Shown piece by piece: positions 1 through 7,041 of a stretch of DNA of 14,970 bases. How positions within the stretch are numbered: the stretch's first letter is position 1; the number at the start of each line of letters is the position of its first letter. The stretch is from Firmicutes bacterium UBA2598. Lineage in GTDB: Bacteria > Bacillota > PH28-bin88. The position numbers and the translations under genes are program-made. The DNA is taken from the NCBI GenBank assembly GCA_002339345.1, contig DDKM01000108.1:1-14970 (forward strand). The letters run 5' to 3'. A model generated the notes under the pieces. The model had not been told where the DNA came from. It made no database searches and saw only the letters and a program-made list of their open reading frames with translations.

Positions 1-50
1 TTGACATTTTACCGTGGGTCTTTACCTTTTGCCTATTTATGCGTTACGCC

Positions 51-79
51 TTTACTATTTAGGTGGGTAGGTTTAATAT
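51..79 (+). promoter_or_regulatory. Candidate vegetative promoter for sigI-rsgI
   Basis: A -35-like TTTACT (51-56) and a -10-like TAATAT (74-79) are separated by exactly 17 bases; each matches the vegetative consensus at four of six positions. A start about seven bases beyond would leave a leader of roughly 70 bases before sigI. This is pattern matching only. The rest of 1-156 shows no gene that I can support. Confidence 0.35.
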
Positions 80-156
80 GTTGGCAAAAAAACTTTTTGG
101 CGGTGTACCTCCCCAATTTTCACCACCGGTACGCATAGAAAGAGAGGTGATGGATT

Positions 157-879
157 TTGGCCCAACTGGCTCTAGATACCCTTGTGCAATACGCCAAACA
201 GCAGGATCCATTAGCAAGGGAAGAGTTGATCGCCAGGCATCAAACCCTAATCGTCAAAACCGTTGCCGCTATCTGCCGCCGACATGTGGACTGGCACAAT
301 GATGATGAAATCAGCATTGGGCTGATGGCCTTTAATGAAGCCATCGATACTTATGACCCGAGCAGGGGAGTCGAATTCATTCCTTATGCCCGGATGGTTA
401 TCAGACACCGCCTGCTAGATCATTTTCGCCGGGAAGCCAGAAACAATCAGCACTTATCCCTGGACCACAACAGCGAAGAAATGTATAGTGTGGAAGCTAA
501 ACAGGCATGGGACAATTACCTGGAGGTAGAGGAAGCTAGAGACCGAGCGGAAATGGTAGCGGAATTTGCCGGGGCGCTGGCCGCTTACGGGATAACCCTG
601 GACGATCTGGTCCAGGTATCACCCAAACATCGGGATACCAAAGCCAGTTTAATTACTGTGGCACGGGCAATGGTTGCAGAACCGAACCTGTTGGTTTTTT
701 TGGATAGATACCGCCAACTCCCATTAAAAGAGCTGGAAGAAATGACCGGCATGAGCCGGAAAGTTCTGGAACGGGGCCGCAAATACATCATCGCCCTGGT
801 ACTCATCCTTAGCAGGAAAGAGTTCAGCCCCATGAGGGAGTTTTTGCATTGGGCTGTAGTTGGGGAGGCGGGAAAATGA
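157..879 (+). CDS. sigI: RNA polymerase sigma factor SigI
   Basis: Sigma-70 family factor of the SigI type, 240 aa, which directs RNA polymerase to stress or extracellular-signal genes and is held in check by the membrane protein RsgI. Residues about 14-105 form the region 2-like part, with DDEISIGLMAFNEAIDTYDP (49-68) and FIPYARMVIRHRLLDHFR (74-91), close to the family pattern. The C-terminal helix-turn-helix-like part contains LPLKELEEMTGMSRKVLERG (188-207) followed by RKYIIALVLIL, a SigI hallmark. The start is TTG at 157: AGAGAGGTGA (141-150) sits six bases upstream, and an in-frame stop at 148 excludes an earlier start. The stop overlaps the start of rsgI (ATGA), so the pair is translationally coupled. 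Family assignment is confident; the regulon cannot be read from this window. Confidence 0.9.
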   Translation: MAQLALDTLVQYAKQQDPLAREELIARHQTLIVKTVAAICRRHVDWHNDDEISIGLMAFNEAIDTYDPSRGVEFIPYARMVIRHRLLDHFRREARNNQHLSLDHNSEEMYSVEAKQAWDNYLEVEEARDRAEMVAEFAGALAAYGITLDDLVQVSPKHRDTKASLITVARAMVAEPNLLVFLDRYRQLPLKELEEMTGMSRKVLERGRKYIIALVLILSRKEFSPMREFLHWAVVGEAGK

Positions 880-1967
880 AGACACAAAAAAACAGGGCTA
901 TGGTAATCAGTGTCCAGGGCCGTAAAGCCGTGGTGCTGACCAGCGCCGGTGATTTCAAGCGAATACAGGTCCCGACCGGAACTCAACCCGGGCAAACTAT
1001 TGTTACTGGGAACCCTGTCCCCTCGTGGTTTGCGGCTGTGGCAGCCATTGTGGTGCTATTATTGGCCTGGGGGACGCTGCAGCCCTTCTGGGGGGCTTCA
1101 CCGGCGGTGGCAGCATCTCTGGCTGTGGATATGAGTGCCAGTGTCGAATTGCACCTTGACCAGAAGGGAAATGTGGTAGCCATAATAGCCGGGGATGAGC
1201 GGGGAGCCCGGCTAATCGAGGGGCTGAACTTGGTGGGCCGCCACGCCTATCCCGCCTTGATTACATTAACCGGGAAGGCGGCAGAACAACATTTATTGAA
1301 TCAGAACGGAGAAAACCTTGTATTTGTCGGGATTATCCCATGGAAGGAGGGGTTGCCGCCGGTAACCCTAGACACTGTCCAACAGGTAATTCACGACGAA
1401 ATGCTTGTCCGCAATTATAAGGGTTATATAGTAGTGAGCGATGTCCAACAGAATAAGGTCGAAGAGGCTGCAGATGCAGGAATGCCGGTGACCCGTTTTA
1501 TGATCATGGATCGCTTTTCCCAAAGCGGTGTGCCGGTGGAAACCAGCAAGTTTACCGGCCCTGACCTGTCGGCGGTTTTAATCGATCCCAGCGACAACCT
1601 GGAACGGGCTTTTCCCGGCGGTTGGTGCAGTATTGGGAACAGGCACCGTAAGCCCGTCAACCAATCCCAGACTGAAGACCAATCCATTCCCGTTCCGGTA
1701 GGGCTGGCAGAAACCGTCCCATCCCCCACCGAGCAGGAAGGCGCCCAATCCCCAACTACCAACCCTGGTACAACCAATGTCCCAGAGCCATACCGGGTTG
1801 GACCAGCTGGTCCCATGGGGCCAATGGGTCAATGGATGGATCAAGCGGGACCGGGTAGTTTCTGGTTGCAGCGGATGGGGTCCATGGAACCCTGGATGGG
1901 CCCTAGGGGCCATATGGGCCGTCCCATGTGGCAGGATATGTACCCCCAGCCCGAGGGCCAGCAGTGA
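876..1967 (+). CDS. rsgI: RsgI-like membrane anti-sigma factor with atypical cleavage site and Met/Pro/Gly-rich tail
   Basis: 363 aa single-pass membrane protein. Residues 1-48 match the cytoplasmic RsgI N-terminal anti-sigma domain (VISVQGRKAVVLTSAGDFKR). A hydrophobic segment at about 51-72 spans the membrane. Residues 78-170 resemble the juxtamembrane periplasmic domain (SLAVDMSASVEL, then IEGLNLVGR). In known RsgI proteins the matching place reads like D-I-N-P-S-(V/I)-E-L, and the Asn-Pro bond is cut to start signalling; here it is Asp-Met-Ser-Ala-Ser-Val-Glu-Leu (85-92). The remainder has no recognisable carbohydrate-binding or enzyme module. It ends in a Ser/Thr/Pro/Gln-rich linker (about 260-305) and a tail rich in Met, Gly, Pro and Trp (306-363). 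The ATG at 876 overlaps the sigI stop; GGGGAGG (862-868) supports it. The function as SigI antagonist is inferred from the domain and the gene pairing. Confidence 0.85.
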   Translation: MKTQKNRAMVISVQGRKAVVLTSAGDFKRIQVPTGTQPGQTIVTGNPVPSWFAAVAAIVVLLLAWGTLQPFWGASPAVAASLAVDMSASVELHLDQKGNVVAIIAGDERGARLIEGLNLVGRHAYPALITLTGKAAEQHLLNQNGENLVFVGIIPWKEGLPPVTLDTVQQVIHDEMLVRNYKGYIVVSDVQQNKVEEAADAGMPVTRFMIMDRFSQSGVPVETSKFTGPDLSAVLIDPSDNLERAFPGGWCSIGNRHRKPVNQSQTEDQSIPVPVGLAETVPSPTEQEGAQSPTTNPGTTNVPEPYRVGPAGPMGPMGQWMDQAGPGSFWLQRMGSMEPWMGPRGHMGRPMWQDMYPQPEGQQ

Positions 1968-1968
1968 G

Positions 1969-3615
1969 TTAATCGGGGGGTATCCCCTGCTTTTGGTTGC
2001 GCCGGTAAATCCGGTAGGAAACCAATAGAATATAGGCGGTAAAAGATAGCATGAGAATCAGTGTATAATAACCTCCGTAACCCCAGAAGGAGGCTACCAG
2101 CAATAGTATGGCCAGTAGAGCGGTAACCATATTGGTCACAAAGCTGATAACCTCCTTTTGGGTATAAGGACATTGGGATATGTCATCTAGGCAGGCCTGA
2201 CTCTGCACTATAGCCAGGTGGCTTCGGAAATACCGCCTGATCATCCAAAGGACGAGTAGGCCGAGACCTGTAAGAGCAACCAGTTCAATTACCCCGATAG
2301 TGACAAAGGCCGTGCTCAAGATGGCCACATACAGTATAAGCAGTATAGTCAATCTCATTCCATAAGGAGAGGGGACACCGGTCTCTTCGGGGAACATTAA
2401 GGGACGCATGGCGCCAGACACCAGTTTACCCCCATAACGAATAAAATCTGGCGTAATCCGGGAGACGTACCGGTGTGTGGTGCGATAGTTTCGCATCAAG
2501 GTGGGTGCAATGAGGGTCATGGCTAAAACATAACCTGCGGTAAACTGAAACAATTGGTCAGAGATGGCGCCGGAGGTAAAGCCCAGGGTGGCATAAATTA
2601 AGGCATATTCACCCCTGGCAACCATGCCGGCCCCGATGGCCAGGGCTGTTTTGGCCCGAAAGCCCGACAAAAAAGCCGCCGAAGAAGTGACCGCCACTTC
2701 CGTAAAGGCCGATATGGGAACAATCGCTGCCACCAGACCTAACACCGGCAGAAGCTGGCGGGGGTTAATCAACATACCGAAAGCAAGGAAGAAAACAACC
2801 AGGAACACATCTTTAAAGGCAACGATCTTGTGGTGGATGCGTTCCTTAAGGTCGCTATTATTGATGATCATCCCCAGTAAAAAGGCGCCTGCGGCGGAAG
2901 CAAAACCCAGAGCGGCGGCAAACGCCCCTGCCAGCACCACCAAGCCCAACATCAGGGTAACGAAAAGTTCGTCGGAATCGAGGATGGCCAGCAAGGATTC
3001 CACTTTTTGCAGTACTTTTACTCCCAAGAAAGCAAATACACTGTAAAAAGCTACCGCCTTGGCAATAGCCAACCCGACAACCTGCATCTGCACCGAGTGA
3101 AAAGCGGCTACCCCCGAGAGGATGCCCAGGAAAATTACCGCCACAAAGTCTTCAAACACCATGATCCCCATGAGTACTTCCGCTTCTCGGGTGGCGGTAC
3201 GTTTCATGTCAAAAAGTAGTTTGGCCACCACGCCGCTGCTGCTCATAGCCAGAATTCCTGCCAGGAAAAGCCGGTCAACAGGCGGCCAACCCAGGGCATA
3301 CCCTATAAGAAACCCTACCGAAAGGTTACCAACCAACTCGGCTGTACCGATGGTTAATACCGAATTTTTGAGGCGACGGAAACGATCCAGGGAGAATTCC
3401 AGACCCAAAAAAAACATCAAGAAAACCACGCCCAGCTCCGCCAGGCTGTGAATCAATTCAAAATCATGTACTAGCCCGGTGGCATGGGGTCCGATCAGCA
3501 TTCCTACCACGATGTAACCAACTATCACCGACTGGCCTAAGCGGTGGGCAATAAAGGCTCCGGTAAACCCGAAAAACAGAACAACCCCCAGATCTAACAA
3601 CAAAGGATTTGCCAA
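1969..3615 (-). CDS. khtU: KhtU-like CPA2 cation:proton antiporter with extra C-terminal membrane domain
   Basis: 548 aa polytopic membrane protein of the CPA2 (KefB/KhtU) family, expected to exchange K+ (or Na+) for H+. Residues 1-375 carry the transporter core: GQSVIVGYIVVGMLIGP (27-43), FLMFFLGLEF (65-74), SSSGVVAKLL (125-134), the acidic pair in VFEDFVAV (153-160), and MVARGEYALI (331-340). No C-terminal RCK/TrkA_N domain is fused; the regulatory part is the separate khtT gene just upstream. Residues 386-548 add about four more hydrophobic segments (roughly 422-440, 442-459, 489-510, 517-535) separated by a cytosolic-type loop. KhtU of Bacillus subtilis, about 400 aa by my recollection, lacks them. 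The start is TTG at 3613-3615 behind a G-rich ribosome site (AAAGGGGGGA). The stop lies one base from the rsgI stop. Ion specificity cannot be deduced from sequence alone. Confidence 0.87.
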   Translation of the reverse strand: MANPLLLDLGVVLFFGFTGAFIAHRLGQSVIVGYIVVGMLIGPHATGLVHDFELIHSLAELGVVFLMFFLGLEFSLDRFRRLKNSVLTIGTAELVGNLSVGFLIGYALGWPPVDRLFLAGILAMSSSGVVAKLLFDMKRTATREAEVLMGIMVFEDFVAVIFLGILSGVAAFHSVQMQVVGLAIAKAVAFYSVFAFLGVKVLQKVESLLAILDSDELFVTLMLGLVVLAGAFAAALGFASAAGAFLLGMIINNSDLKERIHHKIVAFKDVFLVVFFLAFGMLINPRQLLPVLGLVAAIVPISAFTEVAVTSSAAFLSGFRAKTALAIGAGMVARGEYALIYATLGFTSGAISDQLFQFTAGYVLAMTLIAPTLMRNYRTTHRYVSRITPDFIRYGGKLVSGAMRPLMFPEETGVPSPYGMRLTILLILYVAILSTAFVTIGVIELVALTGLGLLVLWMIRRYFRSHLAIVQSQACLDDISQCPYTQKEVISFVTNMVTALLAILLLVASFWGYGGYYTLILMLSFTAYILLVSYRIYRRNQKQGIPPD

Positions 3616-3634
3616 GGCGGTCCCCCCTTTCTCC

Positions 3635-4117
3635 TCACTGCGGGGAGATCAAGCGATGGAAGGGGGCGAACCCTTCAGGTTTGCCCAGTACTACTACTGT
3701 ATCACCGCTTTCAAAAATAAGGTCCGCTCCCGGGTTGGGGATGCTGGAATTGCTGCGAATAACCGCAATCACAGAAACACCGGTTTTTTTCCGGATCTCC
3801 AACTGGCCTATGGTTCTGCCCACCACCGGGGAATCGGGAGTAACTTTATACCATTCAATTCTAAGTCCCTCCAGGGCAACCTCCAGGTTTTCCACCGCTT
3901 TGGGCTTAAAAAACACCCCCGACATGACCGCACCCAACCGTCTGGCTTCGTCATCATGCAAGGTGATGCTGGCCAGGGGTTCTTCATCCCGATCGAGAAT
4001 GTAGAACTCACGCCGTCCATCATGGTGGATAATGACGACTGCATGCTCCTTGCTGAAGGAGGTAAAACTGTATTTTTTTCCAACGCCAGGCAAATCGACT
4101 TCTCTAAACTGGGACAT
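3635..4117 (-). CDS. khtT: KhtT-like RCK_C regulatory subunit of the K+/H+ antiporter
   Basis: 160 aa soluble protein that should bind KhtU on the cytosolic side and gate it. The N-terminal part contains DLPGVGKKY (8-16) and HDGRREFYIL (32-41), typical of KhtT. Residues about 78-158 form a TrkA_C (RCK_C) domain: RIEWYKVTPDSPVVGRTIG (86-104), then NPGADLIFESGDTVVVLG (128-145). In Bacillus, KhtT responds to c-di-AMP and pH; whether this protein does is inference from homology. The ATG at 4115-4117 follows a GGGGG ribosome site eight bases away. khtU starts 19 bases after the khtT stop, so the two form one operon. sigK is divergent across about 200 bases. Confidence 0.9.
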   Translation of the reverse strand: MSQFREVDLPGVGKKYSFTSFSKEHAVVIIHHDGRREFYILDRDEEPLASITLHDDEARRLGAVMSGVFFKPKAVENLEVALEGLRIEWYKVTPDSPVVGRTIGQLEIRKKTGVSVIAVIRSNSSIPNPGADLIFESGDTVVVLGKPEGFAPFHRLISPQ

Positions 4118-4156
4118 AGATCATTCCCCCTTGTAACTTGTTTCCTGTTGCCCACA

Positions 4157-4185
4157 ATTATAATGCAGATTTGCTAAAATAAAAA
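4157..4185 (-). promoter_or_regulatory. Candidate promoter for khtT-khtU
   Basis: Reading the minus strand, a perfect TATAAT lies at 4162-4157 with a weak -35-like TTTTTA 17 bases upstream (4185-4180). The -10 hexamer sits 40 bases before the khtT ATG, a sensible leader length. The -35 is poor, so the call rests on the -10 and its position in the divergent intergenic region. Confidence 0.4.
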
Positions 4186-4314
4186 TCCAGGTGCTTCGCA
4201 ATAGTTGAACAAGCCTGGCACCTTAGTTGGCGCATTTTCTTTTTTGGGGCAAGCACCACTCACCGGTCATACCCGTATATTATAGAGTGACTGATTCGGC
4301 AAGGGGGAATGGGT

Positions 4315-5013
4315 ATGGCCCTGGGGTTTTGGCATTATTTTATTTCCGCCTTTCCCATTAAAAACTATTCCTTCATTGGTTATCTTACGAACAATGTATT
4401 TCCCCAACCCTTATCTGAGGAGGATGAAGCACAATATTTGGAACAATTGACAAAGGGAGACTGTGATGCCAGAACAATTCTGATTGAACATAATCTAAGA
4501 CTAGTGGCCCATGTGGCCAAAAAATTCGAAGGGACCGGGGAGATTTCCGATGACCTGATTTCCATTGGAACTATTGGGCTGATCAAAGCTATCAACACCT
4601 ACGACCCTGGTAAGGGAACCAAGTTGGCTACCTATGCCGCTAGGTGTATAGAAAATGAAATTTTAATGCACCTGCGATACCTGAAAAAACAAAGGGGAGA
4701 GGTTTCCCTGTATGACCCCATTGGAGTAGATAAGGAAGGTAATGAAATAACATTGTTGGATGTGCTAGGAACCGATGTGGATGTTGTAACCGAGACGGTG
4801 GAGAACAGTTTTGAACAGCAGAGAATCATGGAGAAGATGGAGAAGTTGTCTCGCAGGGAAAAACATATCATTGAACTGCGCTACGGCCTGATCAACGGTT
4901 TGCGGAAAACCCAAAGGGAAATTGCCCGTCGCATGGGCATCTCCCGCTCGTATGTTTCAAGGATCGAGAAAAAGGCTATAGAAAAATTAATTAAAGAGCT
5001 AGAGACATATTAG
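4315..5013 (+). CDS. sigK: RNA polymerase sporulation sigma factor SigK (pro-sigma-K)
   Basis: Late mother-cell sigma factor, 232 aa from this start, directing spore coat and cortex genes. The pro-sequence is hydrophobic (MALGFWHYFISAFPIKNYSF). It runs into YLTNNVFPQPLS, which aligns with the known SpoIVFB cleavage region of Bacillus pro-sigma-K, so cutting near Gly22/Tyr23 is predicted. Region 2 includes IEHNLRLVAHVAKKFEGTG and LISIGTIGLIKAINTYDPGK; YAARCIENEILMHLR follows. Region 4 ends in TQREIARRMGISRSYVSRIE. ATG 4315 is preferred because GGGGG (4303-4307) lies seven bases upstream; an in-frame ATG at 4309 is only one base from it. The gene is continuous, with no skin-like element. Neither SpoIVFA nor SpoIVFB is in the window. 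I could not pick a convincing sigma-E or sigma-K promoter upstream. Confidence 0.95.
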   Translation: MALGFWHYFISAFPIKNYSFIGYLTNNVFPQPLSEEDEAQYLEQLTKGDCDARTILIEHNLRLVAHVAKKFEGTGEISDDLISIGTIGLIKAINTYDPGKGTKLATYAARCIENEILMHLRYLKKQRGEVSLYDPIGVDKEGNEITLLDVLGTDVDVVTETVENSFEQQRIMEKMEKLSRREKHIIELRYGLINGLRKTQREIARRMGISRSYVSRIEKKAIEKLIKELETY

Positions 5014-5446
5014 TCGGTTCCATGCATCACCCCCAAGCCACACTTTATGAACATGGGTGGAGCTATTCCTGAGGCAGCTCTAGCCAAGACAGTCAAGTTA
5101 TGCCAGGACATGGGGTTAAAACAAGGCGCCGATGTGGTGATCACGGGCAGAGTAAATGTATGAATTCGGCTGGGACTGGGCGGAACAATATTTTATTGCT
5201 GCTGGTATTCTGGTTGGGCATTTATTGGAATGCGCGGGTCAGGTGACGGGCGGTTATTTTGCCGGTCCAGTGTGCAAGGACGTGAGAGATCTCTGGAAAA
5301 TTGGTTTTTCCCTTGCCGAGGTAAATGCAAACGGAGAAGCTGTTATAACAAAAGTTCAGAAGAGTGGGGGGATAGTCACAGTTGGTACATGTAAGGAACA
5401 GCTCCTCTACGGAGTGTTGGTGGATGGCGGTCGTTGTGCAGACTAG
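5014..5446 (+). pseudogene. Decayed AtuA/DUF1446-family gene fragment
   Basis: Two pieces in different frames resemble the acyclic terpene utilisation AtuA (DUF1446) family. The first reads in the sigK frame after its TAG: NMGGAIPEAALAKTVKLC (from 5047), then GADVVITGRV, ending at TGA 5161-5163. The second, from 5156 in the +1 frame, reads YEFGWDWAEQYFIAAGILVG, then HLLECAGQVTGGYFAGP, DLWKIGFSLAEVNANG and TCKEQLLYG, ending at TAG 5444-5446. As I recall the family, about 100 residues should separate the first motif from GADVVITGRV, and about ten more should join TGRV to YEFGW. Both stretches are missing here, as are the N-terminus and C-terminus. No ribosome site precedes the second piece. This is therefore a deleted, frameshifted relic. 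The exact left edge is uncertain, and bases 5014-5040 may not belong to it. Confidence 0.75.
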
Positions 5447-5485
5447 GGTGTTGCATGTCGCAACCATTTGCCTTGGTCCCATTAT

Positions 5486-5510
5486 CCCCGTAATACGGGG
5501 TTTTTCTTTT
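5486..5510 (+). terminator. Intrinsic terminator after the sigK/AtuA-relic region
   Basis: CCCCG (5486-5490), loop TAATA, CGGGG (5496-5500), followed at once by TTTTTCTTTT (5501-5510). This separates the sigK transcript from yqeG and may be the original end of the decayed gene. Confidence 0.8.
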
Positions 5511-5524
5511 ATCGTCTATCGTCC

Positions 5525-5553
5525 TTCAAATTTTCTGCCAGCTATGATATTAT
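5525..5553 (+). promoter_or_regulatory. Candidate vegetative promoter for yqeG and the aro genes
   Basis: TTCAAA (5525-5530, four of six matches to the -35 consensus), a 17-base spacer, then TATTAT (5548-5553, five of six matches to the -10). It lies just after the terminator and 30 bases before the yqeG start, so it is well placed to drive the downstream genes. Confidence 0.5.
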
Positions 5554-5582
5554 TTACACATTAACTGTTGAGGAGGACAACT

Positions 5583-6086
5583 TTGTTGTTTTTGGAAGCA
5601 TTGCGGCCAAATGTTTATGTTGATGCCATCGGACAAATATCCCTTGAGGATTTATCCAACAGAGGCATCAAAGGTGTTATTGTGGATCTGGACAATACCC
5701 TCACCGAGTGGAATAAGGATCAAATTCCCCCTGAGATAGAAGGATGGTTAAGGGTCGTTAGGGAACAAGGGTTTGGTCTTTGCCTGGTTTCCAATAACGC
5801 AAAAACCAGGGTTGCGCGGGTAGCAGAGTGTTTGGATATCCCTTTTGTTTATAAAGCTGGCAAACCAAGACGTCGAGCCTTTCGTCAGGCCATGGATCTA
5901 CTTGGTACTGAGCCGGGCTCTACAGCAGTGGTGGGGGATCAAATATTTACCGATGTCTTTGGCGGGAACCGTTTAGGCCTATATACCATTTTGGTGGTCC
6001 CAATTTCTCGTCACGAGTTTATTGGCACGCGAATGATGCGCCAATTAGAGTGGCTGGTGTTAAGGCACTTATTTCCAAAGACTTAA
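5583..6086 (+). CDS. yqeG: YqeG-family HAD phosphatase
   Basis: 167 aa haloacid dehalogenase-superfamily IIIA phosphatase of the YqeG type; its physiological substrate is not established to my knowledge. Visible HAD motifs are DLDNTLTEW (35-43) with nucleophile Asp35 and acid/base Asp37, the Ser/Asn motif LVSNNAK (68-74), Lys94 in AGKPR, and the metal-binding GDQIFTDVFGGNRLG (118-132). The N-terminus LRPNVYVDAIGQIS and the ending that begins ILVVP match family members of similar length. The start is TTG 5583, six bases after AGGAGG (5571-5576); TTG 5586 is also possible, and TTG 5568 overlaps the ribosome site. aroE begins 13 bases downstream. The yqeG-aroE neighbourhood is common in Firmicutes. 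Confidence 0.9.
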   Translation: MLFLEALRPNVYVDAIGQISLEDLSNRGIKGVIVDLDNTLTEWNKDQIPPEIEGWLRVVREQGFGLCLVSNNAKTRVARVAECLDIPFVYKAGKPRRRAFRQAMDLLGTEPGSTAVVGDQIFTDVFGGNRLGLYTILVVPISRHEFIGTRMMRQLEWLVLRHLFPKT

Positions 6087-6099
6087 AGGAGGGACGGCA

Positions 6100-6969
6100 A
6101 TGGTAGCTATCGGTGGGAAAACCAGGGTAGTGGGTATCCTTGGTTGTCCAGTTAGTCACACCATGTCACCTGTAATGCAGAACGCAGCCTTTGAAGCATC
6201 GGGAATTGATATGGTTTATCTACCATTTAATGTTTTCCCGTCCGAGTTGGCTTCAGCCATAGCTGGCATCAGGGCCTTGGGACTTAAGGGGGTAAATGTA
6301 ACCATCCCTCACAAACAGGCTGTTATTCCATTGCTGGATGAGGTGTCAGAAGTTGCACGCCTGATTGGGGCGGTAAATACCATTGTAAATGTAGAAGGCC
6401 GCCTGATCGGATACAACACGGACTGTACCGGTTTTATTACCTCACTTCGTGAAGAGGGGAATGAAGATCCCGCAGATAAGACAGTATTCATGATTGGAGC
6501 AGGAGGAGCGGCCAGGGCGGTTGCCACTACCATGGTACTTGCCGGTGCGAAGGAGATTGTGGTTGCAAATCGCAGTTTCGGCAGGGCAGAAGATTTGGCG
6601 ACCAGCCTAAACTCCATCAAACCAGGTATTGCCAAGGCTTTACCCCTTGGTAGTAAAGCGGTAACTGAGGCCCTTGGTAAAGCGCAAGTGGTTGTACAGG
6701 CCACATCAGTAGGGATGGCTCCAAACCATCATGCTGACCCTCCCATCCCGGTGGAGGCCATCAACCCTTACAGTCTAGTGTGTGATCTGGTCTATACCCC
6801 AGCCCAAACCCGACTTTTACAAGAGGCCTTGGCCAGGGGATGCCGCACAATAGGTGGGATAGGGATGTTAGTTTACCAGGGAGCGGAAGCCTTTCAGCTT
6901 TGGACCGGAACGGAGGCTCCGGTAGAGTTGATGAAGGGGATCTTGGAAAAAGCACTATGTATAAATTAA
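6100..6969 (+). CDS. aroE: Shikimate dehydrogenase (NADP+)
   Basis: 289 aa enzyme that reduces 3-dehydroshikimate to shikimate with NADPH in the cytosol. The shikimate-binding part shows GCPVSHTMSP (15-24), NVTIPHK (66-72) with catalytic Lys72, AVNTI (91-95) with Asn93, and NTDCTG (106-111) with Asp108. The NADP-binding loop is GAGGAARAV (133-141), followed by VVANRS. The C-terminal YQGAEAFQLW (259-268) supplies the conserved Gln. In the first motif, the position of the first binding Ser in E. coli AroE (SKS) holds Thr21 while the second Ser is kept (Ser23), and the usual His after it is Gln. These look like tolerated changes. ATG 6100 follows AAAGGAGGG (6085-6093). The gene lies in a compact aro operon. 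Confidence 0.95.
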   Translation: MVAIGGKTRVVGILGCPVSHTMSPVMQNAAFEASGIDMVYLPFNVFPSELASAIAGIRALGLKGVNVTIPHKQAVIPLLDEVSEVARLIGAVNTIVNVEGRLIGYNTDCTGFITSLREEGNEDPADKTVFMIGAGGAARAVATTMVLAGAKEIVVANRSFGRAEDLATSLNSIKPGIAKALPLGSKAVTEALGKAQVVVQATSVGMAPNHHADPPIPVEAINPYSLVCDLVYTPAQTRLLQEALARGCRTIGGIGMLVYQGAEAFQLWTGTEAPVELMKGILEKALCIN

Positions 6970-7041
6970 TGACGGCAGCAGGAAATTCACCTCCCAATAT
7001 GGAAACAAATACCATCAAATTTTTCCAAGGGGTGGTCCCCG

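Noticed and set aside
1..29. Perfect TTGACA at 1-6 as a -35 element
   Set aside because: No acceptable -10 lies 16-18 bases downstream; the 51-79 pair fits better.
63..302. Plus-strand frame overlapping the start of sigI, including an ATG at 150
   Set aside because: The frame is not SigI; the ATG at 150 lies within the ribosome site, and the sigI frame opens at TTG 157.
3656..4177. 173-residue plus-strand frame opposite khtT
   Set aside because: It is antisense to a clearly recognised gene, with no family motifs or ribosome site.
4186..4226. Imperfect inverted repeat (CCAGGTGCTT with AAGCCTGG/GCACCT) between khtT and sigK
   Set aside because: Short, bulged and without a T-tract or known operator pattern; likely chance.
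4245..4290. Sigma-E/sigma-K promoter and SpoIIID box before sigK (CATACCCG at 4268, GGGCAAGC near 4247)
   Set aside because: Elements only loosely resemble the consensus and the spacing does not fit; too weak to annotate.
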